Source of the DNA: Flavobacteriaceae bacterium
Lineage (GTDB): Bacteria; Bacteroidota; Bacteroidia; Flavobacteriales; Flavobacteriaceae
Assembly (NCBI GenBank): GCA_015488935.1
Contig: WFMU01000177.1
Coordinates: 1 to 7,949 of the forward strand
Reading direction: 5' to 3'
Length of the DNA stretch: 7,949 nucleotides
Numbering within the stretch: the first letter of the stretch is position 1; every line of letters begins with the position of its first letter. Shown here in pieces: positions 1 to 6,616 of the stretch. The notes below the pieces were generated by a model. The model saw nothing but the letters and a program-made list of their open reading frames with translations. It was not told the DNA's origin and ran no database searches. A program made the position numbers and the translations under genes.

Positions 1-142
1 TAATAACTTGTTATAATAATGGTAAGGAACGACTACCTAGAATTATTATTCTATATTTTTCTATATTTACCAAAATATCTTTACGGATTATACTTGGTAA
101 AACTTTACTAACTCTATAATTTACTAAAAACAACTTTTCTTT

Positions 143-1627
143 TTAAAGAAGTTCTAATTTATCTGCAATTTTACGATTATCTGATAGTCTTGGAATTTTA
201 TTTTGTCCGCCAAGTTTACCTATAGATTTCATATAATTTTGAAAACCATTTTGTTTTACTTTGGTAATTACCAATGTTCGTAATACTTTACCATCTATTA
301 AATCTTTATAATAGCTGTTTTGTAATACCAATTCTGCATCTATTTTTTTTGCAAAGGCTTCTATATCTTTAGGTTCATTTTCAAATTCAATAAACCATTC
401 GTGGTATGGTAATCCTTCTTTTGGTGTTATTTGTGGTGCTACAGTAAATTCATTAATACGCACATCGGTATCTTTTACGGCTACTTGCAATGCAGTTTCT
501 ACTTCTTTGGCAATAACATGTTCTCCAAAGGCAGAAATAAAGTGTTTTATTCTTCCAGATACAATTACGCGATAAGGTTTTAAAGAAGTAAACTGTACGG
601 TATCGCCAATATTATATGCCCATAATCCTGCGTTGGTCGATAAGATTAGCACGTAGTTTATACCTAATTGTACATCTTTTAATGCTATTCGTGTTGGATT
701 TTCATCAAAAAATTCATCTGCTGGAATAAACTCATAAAAAATACCTCCATCTAAAAGTAGCAACATTCCTTTTTCGTTTTGCTCATCTTGAAAGGCAAAA
801 AATCCTTCACTAGCTGGAAATAACTCGATAGTATTTACTTTTCTTCCAATTAAATTCTCCATTTTTTGTCGATATGGCTCATAATTTACACCACCGTAAA
901 CAAAAAGGTTAAAATTTGGAAATAAGTTACCTACTTTTTTACCAGATTTTTCTATCAATTTTTCAAAATACATTTGTACCCACGATGGAATACCACTAAT
1001 AAGAGTCATATTTTTATTAAACGTCTCGTTAACAATAGCGTTTACTTTGGTTTCCCAATCTTCAATACAATTAGTTTTCCAACTTGGCATTCTATTTTTT
1101 TGCAAATATTTTGGTACAAAGTGTGCTACAATTCCGCTTAATCGTCCTGTTTTAATATTTTTAAATGTATCTATTATTGGACTTCCTTGTAAAAAAATCA
1201 TTTTACCGTTTACAAAACTAGCATCGCCTGTTTTATGTATGTAATTTAGTAGTGCAAATTTTGCAGCGTCGATATGATACGGCATGGATTCTTTAGATAT
1301 TGGAATATATTTTGCTCCAGAAGTAGTTCCAGAAGTTTTTGCAAAATAGATTGGTATTCCTTTCCACAAAACATCTTTTTTTCCTTCTAAAATTTGCTCT
1401 ATGTACGGTCTTAAACCTTCATAATCTCGAATAGGAACTTGTTGTTTATAATCTTCGTAATTGTTTATTTTTTCGAAACCATGATCTTTTCCGAACTTCG
1501 TATTTTTTGCTTCTGCAATTAAATGTTTAAATACATTTTCTTGTGTTTGTATTGGATTTTTACTCCATTTTTCAATTTTCTTGACAATTTTCTTTGCGTA
1601 GATTTTTGCTAAATAGGATTTTATCAC
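143..1627 (-). CDS. GH3 family acyl-adenylating / amido synthetase-like protein
   Basis: A 494-residue protein of the GH3 (auxin-responsive promoter) family, a branch of the ANL acyl-adenylating enzymes. Plant members adenylate a carboxylic acid and join it to an amino acid; the substrate of bacterial members is not established. The nucleotide-binding loop TSGTTSGAKYIP is at residues 98-109, a second motif LFPASEGFF at 269-277, a third, YNIGDTV, at 338-344, and SGRIKHFISAFGEH at 357-370 precedes the small C-terminal domain. No signal peptide or membrane segment is seen, so it should be cytoplasmic. Length is normal for bacterial GH3 proteins. The start is a GTG at 1625-1627: an in-frame TAA lies at 1640-1642, and the first ATG is only at residue 115, past the first motif. 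It begins 33 bases after the M23 gene, so the two are probably co-transcribed. The family is certain; the reaction is unknown. Confidence 0.9.
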   Translation of the reverse strand: MIKSYLAKIYAKKIVKKIEKWSKNPIQTQENVFKHLIAEAKNTKFGKDHGFEKINNYEDYKQQVPIRDYEGLRPYIEQILEGKKDVLWKGIPIYFAKTSGTTSGAKYIPISKESMPYHIDAAKFALLNYIHKTGDASFVNGKMIFLQGSPIIDTFKNIKTGRLSGIVAHFVPKYLQKNRMPSWKTNCIEDWETKVNAIVNETFNKNMTLISGIPSWVQMYFEKLIEKSGKKVGNLFPNFNLFVYGGVNYEPYRQKMENLIGRKVNTIELFPASEGFFAFQDEQNEKGMLLLLDGGIFYEFIPADEFFDENPTRIALKDVQLGINYVLILSTNAGLWAYNIGDTVQFTSLKPYRVIVSGRIKHFISAFGEHVIAKEVETALQVAVKDTDVRINEFTVAPQITPKEGLPYHEWFIEFENEPKDIEAFAKKIDAELVLQNSYYKDLIDGKVLRTLVITKVKQNGFQNYMKSIGKLGGQNKIPRLSDNRKIADKLELL

Positions 1628-1660
1628 AATAGTTTCTTTTTATAAATTAGTTAGATTTTT

Positions 1661-2527
1661 TTATTTAAAATCGATATAATCTGTTGGATTTACAGGATAG
1701 CCGTTACTCCAAAGTTCGAAATGTAAATGAGGTCCTGTTGTTAGTGTTCCGGTGGAACCTGAATTTGCAATAACTTCGCCAGATTTTACTAAATCTCCTT
1801 GTTCTTTAAACAAAGTTTCGTTGTGTTTATAAACCGATATAAATCCTTGGTCATGCTCAATAATTAGTACATATCCTGTTTTTGCTGTAAATCCAGAAAA
1901 AATTACGGTACCATCTGCAACGGCTTTTATTGGCGTTCCGTTTACAAGAACAATATCTACTGCAAGGTGTTTATTTTTTGTGTTAAAGTTTCCAGATATT
2001 TCGCCTTTTGCTGGTGCAAAAAACACCATTTCTTTTTCTTTTGTTGCTCTTTCAAAAATACTAAATCTATCTTTTTGCTCTACATCTTGCCTAAAAGCAG
2101 AGTCGGTTGCAGATGCATTTAACTCAACATCTTTTGTAGATAGTTGTTTTATGGTAGGATTTTTATTTATTTTTTCTTTCTTAATATCTCCAGTAAGTAA
2201 TGATTTTATACTTTTAATATAGGCTTCATTTATTAATAATTTTTGCTCTAGCGAATCTACTTTATATACTAATTTACTTGCTGTTTTTTTTAATTTGGTA
2301 GGAGAATATCCTGGTATATATTCTTTAATTGGTGTAAATGCTATGAGTACAGATGTAAGCACAATTAATGCTATTGCAGATAAGCCGCCAATAACAAACA
2401 CATTTAATCGATTTAATTTAAACGATAAGAGTTCTTCTAAAGATTCATCGTTCATAACTACCAATCTGTAGTTATAGATTAATTTTTGTCGAAAACTGCC
2501 TTTTTTATCTTTATTTTTTTTTGCCAA
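1661..2527 (-). CDS. Membrane-anchored M23 (LytM-type) peptidoglycan endopeptidase
   Basis: A zinc metallopeptidase of family M23, expected to cut peptide cross-links of peptidoglycan in the periplasm. In the longest open frame (309 codons from 2590) residues 63-85 form one membrane segment, 98-135 look helical or coiled-coil, and 190-309 are the LytM domain. Zinc ligands are H208 and D212 (HxxxD) and H290 of the HLH motif; the remaining catalytic histidines are H256 (YKH) and H288, so it looks active. I place the start at the TTG of 2525-2527 (residue 22 of the long frame), giving 288 residues. Upstream alternatives lie in a promoter -7 box (TTG 2588-2590) or inside a perfect hairpin (ATG 2576-2578), and from memory flavobacterial homologues begin near the AKK sequence after this TTG. 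A later ATG at 2453-2455 is less likely. It leads a two-gene unit with the GH3 gene. Confidence 0.88.
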   Translation of the reverse strand: MAKKNKDKKGSFRQKLIYNYRLVVMNDESLEELLSFKLNRLNVFVIGGLSAIALIVLTSVLIAFTPIKEYIPGYSPTKLKKTASKLVYKVDSLEQKLLINEAYIKSIKSLLTGDIKKEKINKNPTIKQLSTKDVELNASATDSAFRQDVEQKDRFSIFERATKEKEMVFFAPAKGEISGNFNTKNKHLAVDIVLVNGTPIKAVADGTVIFSGFTAKTGYVLIIEHDQGFISVYKHNETLFKEQGDLVKSGEVIANSGSTGTLTTGPHLHFELWSNGYPVNPTDYIDFK

Positions 2528-2547
2528 ATTAGAATATCTTATCGTAT

Positions 2548-2581
2548 AAAAATGTATCGTTTTTTTAAAACGATACATTTT
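2548..2581 (-). terminator. Perfect 15-bp inverted repeat: terminator or 5' hairpin
   Basis: Arms at 2549-2563 and 2567-2581 are perfect complements with a 3-base loop. Each stem has only three G-C pairs. On the minus strand the second arm runs into T-rich sequence, which fits intrinsic termination of the tandem OmpA operon, whose last stop is about 70 bases upstream. It also lies directly after the predicted start point of the M23 transcript, so it would be the first structure of that RNA. The shape is seen directly; the role is inferred. Confidence 0.6.
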
Positions 2582-2587
2582 AAAGTT

Positions 2588-2617
2588 CAAAGTTAAAATA
2601 TCTTTTTAAAGATACAA
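2588..2617 (-). promoter_or_regulatory. Bacteroidota-type promoter of the M23-GH3 unit
   Basis: On the minus strand a TTG (2615-2617) is followed after exactly 19 bases by TAACTTTG (2588-2595). This matches the known Bacteroidota sigma-factor consensus, a -33 TTG and a -7 TAnnTTTG, with normal spacing. Transcription should start around 2581-2584, at the edge of the inverted repeat at 2549-2581. The promoter overlaps the 5' end of the longest open frame of the M23 gene, which argues for a later start codon. Confidence 0.7.
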
Positions 2618-2630
2618 TATATTATCTTTA
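2599..2630. repeat. Alternating TATCTTT / AAAGATA half-sites around the -33 element
   Basis: Three copies of one heptamer lie in alternating orientation: TATCTTT at 2599-2605, AAAGATA at 2608-2614 and TATCTTT at 2623-2629. The outer pair extends to an 8-bp inverted repeat (2607-2614 with 2623-2630). The -33 TTG at 2615-2617 lies between the second and third copies. This could be an operator for the M23 promoter or a weak hairpin after the OmpA operon; all-purpose AT richness makes chance a real alternative. Confidence 0.35.
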
Positions 2631-2651
2631 GATTTTTAGATGTTTCTAACT

Positions 2652-4241
2652 TTACATTTTTGTAATAATAAATTCCGATCTACGATTTATCTCATGTTCT
2701 TTTTTTGTACATCGTACTCCATTGGAACAATGATTTAATAATTTTGTTTCGCCATAACCTTTTCCTGTAATTCTATCTGCAGAGATTGCTCCTTGATTTA
2801 CAATATATTCTACTGTTGATTTTGCTCTTGCGTCAGACAGTTTTAAATTATATGCATCTCCACCTCTGGAGTCTGTATGTGCTCCTAATTCTATAACCAT
2901 TTTCGGATAACGGCGCATAGTTGCAACAACAAGGTTTAACTGACCTGCTGCTCTTGGTGTAATTTTAGAACTGTTATAATCGAAATATATATTATCTATA
3001 TTTAACATTTTCTTTCCACGTTTCATTACAATAAATGCGTCTGAAAGTCCTATTCTAAGTTTTGTAAGTCCGTTATGTCTTGTTGTAGTAACAAACTCTT
3101 TGGTTTTTTTAGCGTAGTGTTTTTTCTTTACAGTAACTTCGAAAGTAGTACTACAAGTTAATTTTTTAAATACAAATTTACCATCTACACCTGTTGTTGT
3201 TTTAGAAATTTCTCTACTAAATGAATTAATAAGTATTACTTCTGCATTTGGAATTGGTTTTTTAGAAGATAAATCAAAAACTTCTCCTTGTAAATCTTGG
3301 TAACAATCAAATACTAATGGTCTTGTTTCTGTAAAGGAATAAATATCATCTGCTCCTTTTCCGCGTATTCTGTTAGATGAAAAATATCCTCTTTTTCTTT
3401 CTGCATCAAAAATATAAGAAAAATCATCTGCAATACTATTAATTGGTGGTGCTAAGTGTAATCTATTAGAAACTTTTCCATCTTCATAAATTTTTACAGC
3501 ATAAATATCTGCTCTTCCATAAGTATCATCTTGTCTGGTTGATGAAAAGTACAAAATATTATCTTTTATATGTGGAAATGCTTCTTTGTATTTAGAATTA
3601 ATAATATCTCCCATATTTTTTGGCTGACTGTAATTTTCATTTCCTAGCACATCTACTACAAAAATATCTGTATCGCCTAAAGTTCCTGGCATATTGGATG
3701 CAAAATATAGTTTGGTATTGTCTTCATTTAGTGTTGGATGACCTACATCGTACTTTTTACTATTAAAGGGTAATCCTCTAATGTTTTTCCATTTACCAGA
3801 TGCTGTTACGTCTGCTTTAAAAATAGCAATTGTTGCTTTTCTATCTCTATTTTTCTTAATTGTATTTCTTTTTCCGTAAACACTTCTAGTAAAGTAAACG
3901 TGTTTTCCATCTTTGGTAAATGTTACGTTAGATTCGAACGATTTAGAACTTAAACTTGCTATTTTAACTGGATTTATAATTTCGCCATTTTTGGTTATTG
4001 TTCCTTCGTATAAATCTAACAAAGCTCGTTTAACGTTTTGTGCAGAATATACAATTTTGTCTTTTCCATGAAATGTTGTTCCAAAACTAGCATACTCGTT
4101 ATTAATTCCTACATTTTTTACTACAAAGCGGTCTAAAGATTCTTCTTTTTTAGTGCTATCTTTTATTGTTTTATCTTGTTTTTGTGCATGCATTGATAAA
4201 AAGCCTACAAATAACAATACTAAAATTATATATTTTTTCAT
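2652..4241 (-). CDS. OmpA-family protein with beta-propeller and CRD domain (second of tandem pair)
   Basis: A 529-residue periplasmic protein expected to bind peptidoglycan. The signal peptide is residues 1-19 (hydrophobic core IILVLLFVGFL, cut after MHA); no lipobox is seen. Five PD40-like blade motifs follow, roughly at 60-82, 115-143, 177-198, 229-250 and 284-303, with SSN/YF and DIY/DIF signatures. A carboxypeptidase-regulatory-like domain spans about 317-400, bracketed at its start by C313 and containing C363. The OmpA C-terminal domain covers about 412-529; the diaminopimelate-binding pair is D457 (HTDSRG) and R472 (SDARA), 15 residues apart as in E. coli OmpA. C505 and C511 may form a disulfide. 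It is a clear paralogue of the gene just upstream, 24 bases away, and both should share one mRNA. The layout resembles PorE of type IX secretion without its TPR region and lipid anchor; the exact partner is unknown. Confidence 0.9.
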   Translation of the reverse strand: MKKYIILVLLFVGFLSMHAQKQDKTIKDSTKKEESLDRFVVKNVGINNEYASFGTTFHGKDKIVYSAQNVKRALLDLYEGTITKNGEIINPVKIASLSSKSFESNVTFTKDGKHVYFTRSVYGKRNTIKKNRDRKATIAIFKADVTASGKWKNIRGLPFNSKKYDVGHPTLNEDNTKLYFASNMPGTLGDTDIFVVDVLGNENYSQPKNMGDIINSKYKEAFPHIKDNILYFSSTRQDDTYGRADIYAVKIYEDGKVSNRLHLAPPINSIADDFSYIFDAERKRGYFSSNRIRGKGADDIYSFTETRPLVFDCYQDLQGEVFDLSSKKPIPNAEVILINSFSREISKTTTGVDGKFVFKKLTCSTTFEVTVKKKHYAKKTKEFVTTTRHNGLTKLRIGLSDAFIVMKRGKKMLNIDNIYFDYNSSKITPRAAGQLNLVVATMRRYPKMVIELGAHTDSRGGDAYNLKLSDARAKSTVEYIVNQGAISADRITGKGYGETKLLNHCSNGVRCTKKEHEINRRSEFIITKM

Positions 4242-4265
4242 TTTTTTTATAATTATATTTTTTTA

Positions 4266-5798
4266 TTATTTCCCTTCTCTTAAAACAAATGTTGTTCTTC
4301 TATTCAATAAGTATTCTTCTTCGGTACATTGTACTCCTTTTACGCATCTATTTAAAGGTTTTGTTTCTCCAAATGCTTTTCCAGAAAATCTTTTTCTAAA
4401 TATTCCTTTAAAACCTATGTATTCTTTTAAGACTTCTATTCTTGCTTTAGAAAGTTCCATATTAAAGTCTGTTGGTGCTCTACTATCGGTATGCGATTCA
4501 AAATATATATTCAATTTTTTATTCTTATTCATCATCTGAATAGCTTTATCTAACTGATATCTATATCTAGGTAAAAGGTTTGTTTTATTGTATTCAAAAT
4601 CTACTCTACCAATATATTCTTTTCTTTTCTTTGGTCCATCTTTTGGTGCTTTTGTAGTTAAGAAAACATTCTTTCTGGCTATAATTCCATCTTGACCATT
4701 GGTTACCATCAATCGCTCTGATGTTTTATAATTTTCTTTAGAGCCAATAATTTTATAAGTTCTATTACATTTTACTTTAAAAATAAATTTTCCATTTAAG
4801 TTTGTTTGGTAAGTATCAATTACTTTTTCTGTTTCGTCTTTTAGTTTTACTAGCGCATTCTGAATTACTTTTTCAGATGCGTTAAGGTAAACGGTTCCAA
4901 GAAGTCTTTGGTTACAACCTTTTTCTTTTTTCATTTCTTCTTGAATTTCTTTTTCTTCATTTTTTTCTTTAAAGAAATAAATATCATCACTTCCTTTTCC
5001 TCCTGGTCTATTTGAAGTTAAATATCCTTTACCATCTCCAACAGGCACATAGGCAAAATCATCGTACTCACTATTAATAGGTGCTAAAAAATGGAATGGT
5101 TTTTTAGATGTATCGTTTAAATCTATCGAATAGATGTCTAATCCACCATCGCCACCATGTCCGTTTGAAGCAAAATATAAGATGTTGTCTTTAGATACGT
5201 AAGGATATAGTTCGCTACCTCTAGTATTTACTCCTTTTCCTAGATTTCTAGGTTCAGAATAAGAATCTTTTCCTAGAATATCTACTACAAAAATATCTGA
5301 TTTTCCTTTTGTTCCTTTCATATTAGAACTAAAATATAGTTTTGTATTATCGGCATTTAAAGTTGGATGTGCAAAGTCGTATTTTCCACTACTAAAGTGT
5401 AATTGCATTACGTTTCCCCAACCGTTACCAGTACGTGTAGCTTTAAAAATGGCTAATTTTGCTTTTACGTTTTTATTTGCTTTTACGGTATTTTCTTCGC
5501 CATAAAGACTTCTTGTAAAATACACGGTATTTAAATCATTTGTAAATGCTGCAACATTTTCGTGTGTTTTGGCTTCTAAAAACGATTTTTTATTGATTAC
5601 ATCATCTCCAGAAATGGTACCACTATACAAGTGTAAATGCCCTCCTGTTGCAGATGAAAATACTATTTTATCACTACCATACAATGCTGTTCCTAAATTT
5701 GAATTACTATCGTTTATTGATAAATTCTTTAGAATGATTTTTTGTGAAAAAATATTTGTGATGCTTAATAAAAATACAATTAGTAATATTCTTCTCAT
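4266..5798 (-). CDS. OmpA-family protein with beta-propeller and CRD domain (first of tandem pair)
   Basis: A 510-residue paralogue of the next gene with the same order of parts. The signal peptide is residues 1-18 (LLIVFLLSITNIF, cut before QK). Five blade motifs lie near 43-62, 92-120, 154-175, 206-226 and 258-276. A highly charged linker (about 278-294, mostly E and K) is special to this copy. The carboxypeptidase-regulatory-like domain is about 299-380, with C295 and C344 matching the cysteines of the paralogue. The OmpA domain is about 393-507, with the peptidoglycan-binding pair D438 and R453 at the usual 15-residue spacing; the glycine after HTDSR is replaced by alanine (A441). C485 and C491 form the second conserved cysteine pair. 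The ATG is followed directly by a good signal sequence, so the start is safe. It has its own promoter and a leader of about 75 bases, and heads the two-gene operon. Confidence 0.9.
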   Translation of the reverse strand: MRRILLIVFLLSITNIFSQKIILKNLSINDSNSNLGTALYGSDKIVFSSATGGHLHLYSGTISGDDVINKKSFLEAKTHENVAAFTNDLNTVYFTRSLYGEENTVKANKNVKAKLAIFKATRTGNGWGNVMQLHFSSGKYDFAHPTLNADNTKLYFSSNMKGTKGKSDIFVVDILGKDSYSEPRNLGKGVNTRGSELYPYVSKDNILYFASNGHGGDGGLDIYSIDLNDTSKKPFHFLAPINSEYDDFAYVPVGDGKGYLTSNRPGGKGSDDIYFFKEKNEEKEIQEEMKKEKGCNQRLLGTVYLNASEKVIQNALVKLKDETEKVIDTYQTNLNGKFIFKVKCNRTYKIIGSKENYKTSERLMVTNGQDGIIARKNVFLTTKAPKDGPKKRKEYIGRVDFEYNKTNLLPRYRYQLDKAIQMMNKNKKLNIYFESHTDSRAPTDFNMELSKARIEVLKEYIGFKGIFRKRFSGKAFGETKPLNRCVKGVQCTEEEYLLNRRTTFVLREGK

Positions 5799-5874
5799 TT
5801 CCCTAATAGTTTTAGTTGTTGTTTTAGTTGTTATTTTGTCTTTGTTTGTTGTAAAAGTTAGTTGTTGCTCTCAA
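5799..5874 (-). other. G-poor 5' leader of the OmpA operon with tandem 12-mer
   Basis: Between the predicted start point and the ATG the message is rich in A and C and nearly free of G. It holds a perfect tandem 12-mer, AACAACTAAAAC twice (5809-5832), plus more CAA runs. Such a leader should be unstructured. Just before the ATG stands TTAGGGAA, whose AGGG is too close to the start codon to be a normal Shine-Dalgarno site. Confidence 0.45.
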
Positions 5875-5879
5875 GTTTG

Positions 5880-5905
5880 CAAAAGTAATGCCAAACTTAA
5901 AACAA
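5880..5905 (-). promoter_or_regulatory. Candidate promoter of the tandem OmpA operon
   Basis: The minus strand has a perfect -7 box TACTTTTG at 5880-5887. The nearest TTG for a -33 element is at 5903-5905, only 15 bases away, shorter than the usual 17-23, so the upstream element is weak. The box lies about 40 bases after the nadD stop, which supports separate transcription of the OmpA pair. Confidence 0.55.
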
Positions 5906-5923
5906 CACTAAATAAATCTTATT

Positions 5924-6511
5924 TTATTTTTTATAAAAATTCATCTCATCCAAATAATACCATACCTTACAAGGGAACAAAGGTTTAACATTTTTTTGGT
6001 TTTTTATAGCTTTTCTTATAAAAGTTGATGATATTTCCATTATTGGTGCATCTATCTTATTAATCTTGCTATGATTTTCTAATTCCGATTGTTTTTTTTC
6101 TTTATAAACTCTTGGATAAACGTATATTTTATGATTATCTAGTATTACTTCATAATTTTTCCATTTATGAAATGATTGCAAATTATCTTCACCCATAATT
6201 AAACTAAATTGGTAATCTGGATATTTTTCTGTTAGATGTACCAATGTATTTACGGTATAATTTGGCTGTGGCAATCCAAATTCTATATTAGATGCCTTTA
6301 ATCTCGGATAATCTTCTAATGCCAATTGTACCATCTGATAACGATGATTATCTGCTAACAAGCTATTTTTCTTCTTAAATGGATTATGTGGTGTTACTAC
6401 CAACCATACTTCATCTAAATCTGAATATTCTGCCAAATGATTAGCAATGGTTAAATGACCAATGTGTATTGGATTAAAAGTGCCAAAATATAAACCTACC
6501 TCTTTTGCCAT
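5924..6511 (-). CDS. nadD: Nicotinate-nucleotide adenylyltransferase
   Basis: A 195-residue cytoplasmic enzyme that joins nicotinate mononucleotide and ATP to form deamido-NAD, the penultimate step of NAD synthesis. The nucleotidyltransferase signature GTFNPIHIGH is at residues 10-19, with the catalytic HxGH pair H16 and H19. GEDN at 107-110 and the second signature ISSTFIR at 160-166 are both present. Length is typical of bacterial NadD. The ATG is fixed by the conserved FGTFNP starting only eight residues later. It lies 105 bases after gmk. A perfect TAAATTTG promoter box ends seven bases before the ATG, so it may have its own start point as well as read-through from gmk. The yicC, gmk, nadD order is, from memory, common in flavobacteria. 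Confidence 0.97.
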   Translation of the reverse strand: MAKEVGLYFGTFNPIHIGHLTIANHLAEYSDLDEVWLVVTPHNPFKKKNSLLADNHRYQMVQLALEDYPRLKASNIEFGLPQPNYTVNTLVHLTEKYPDYQFSLIMGEDNLQSFHKWKNYEVILDNHKIYVYPRVYKEKKQSELENHSKINKIDAPIMEISSTFIRKAIKNQKNVKPLFPCKVWYYLDEMNFYKK

Positions 6512-6518
6512 GGATTGC

Positions 6519-6526
6519 CAAATTTA
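6519..6526 (-). promoter_or_regulatory. -7 promoter box immediately upstream of nadD
   Basis: The minus strand reads TAAATTTG, a perfect match to the Bacteroidota -7 consensus TAnnTTTG. Only seven bases (GCAATCC) separate it from the nadD ATG, so transcription would begin at or next to the start codon. No TTG lies at the usual -33 distance; that region is pure A/T. With a box this short in AT-rich DNA, chance cannot be excluded. Confidence 0.45.
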
Positions 6527-6616
6527 CATTATTTTTTATTAAAAAATAAATGCTTTTTTTCTTTGCTATAGACTACATTTATTACGTGTTAATTTACAGT
6601 TATTTAGCTTATTTGT

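Noticed and set aside
1..142. Region left of the GH3 gene with repeated CTATATTT (51-58, 61-68) and TTTACTAA (104-111, 120-127) and near-match promoter boxes
   Set aside because: The repeats are short and AT-only, the inverted repeats reach only 5 bp, and the promoter-like box has one spacer base too few. No gene, RNA or terminator can be supported.
5799..5806. AGGG before the first OmpA-family start codon as a Shine-Dalgarno site
   Set aside because: Only two bases separate it from the ATG, too close for normal pairing, and similar sites are absent from the other genes; TTAGGGAA also occurs in non-initiating positions near 7256-7263 and 7411-7418.
5569..5988. Plus-strand open frame of 139 codons, and shorter plus-strand frames near 1047-1244, 1980-2222, 4153-4539 and 6649-6846
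   Set aside because: They lie opposite well-supported minus-strand genes, show no recognisable domains, and have low-complexity compositions expected from reading AT-rich genes backwards.
6529..6549. 9-bp inverted repeat upstream of nadD as a terminator
   Set aside because: The stem is made of A-T pairs only, with a three-base loop, and lies in a low-complexity A/T stretch; chance is the simplest explanation.
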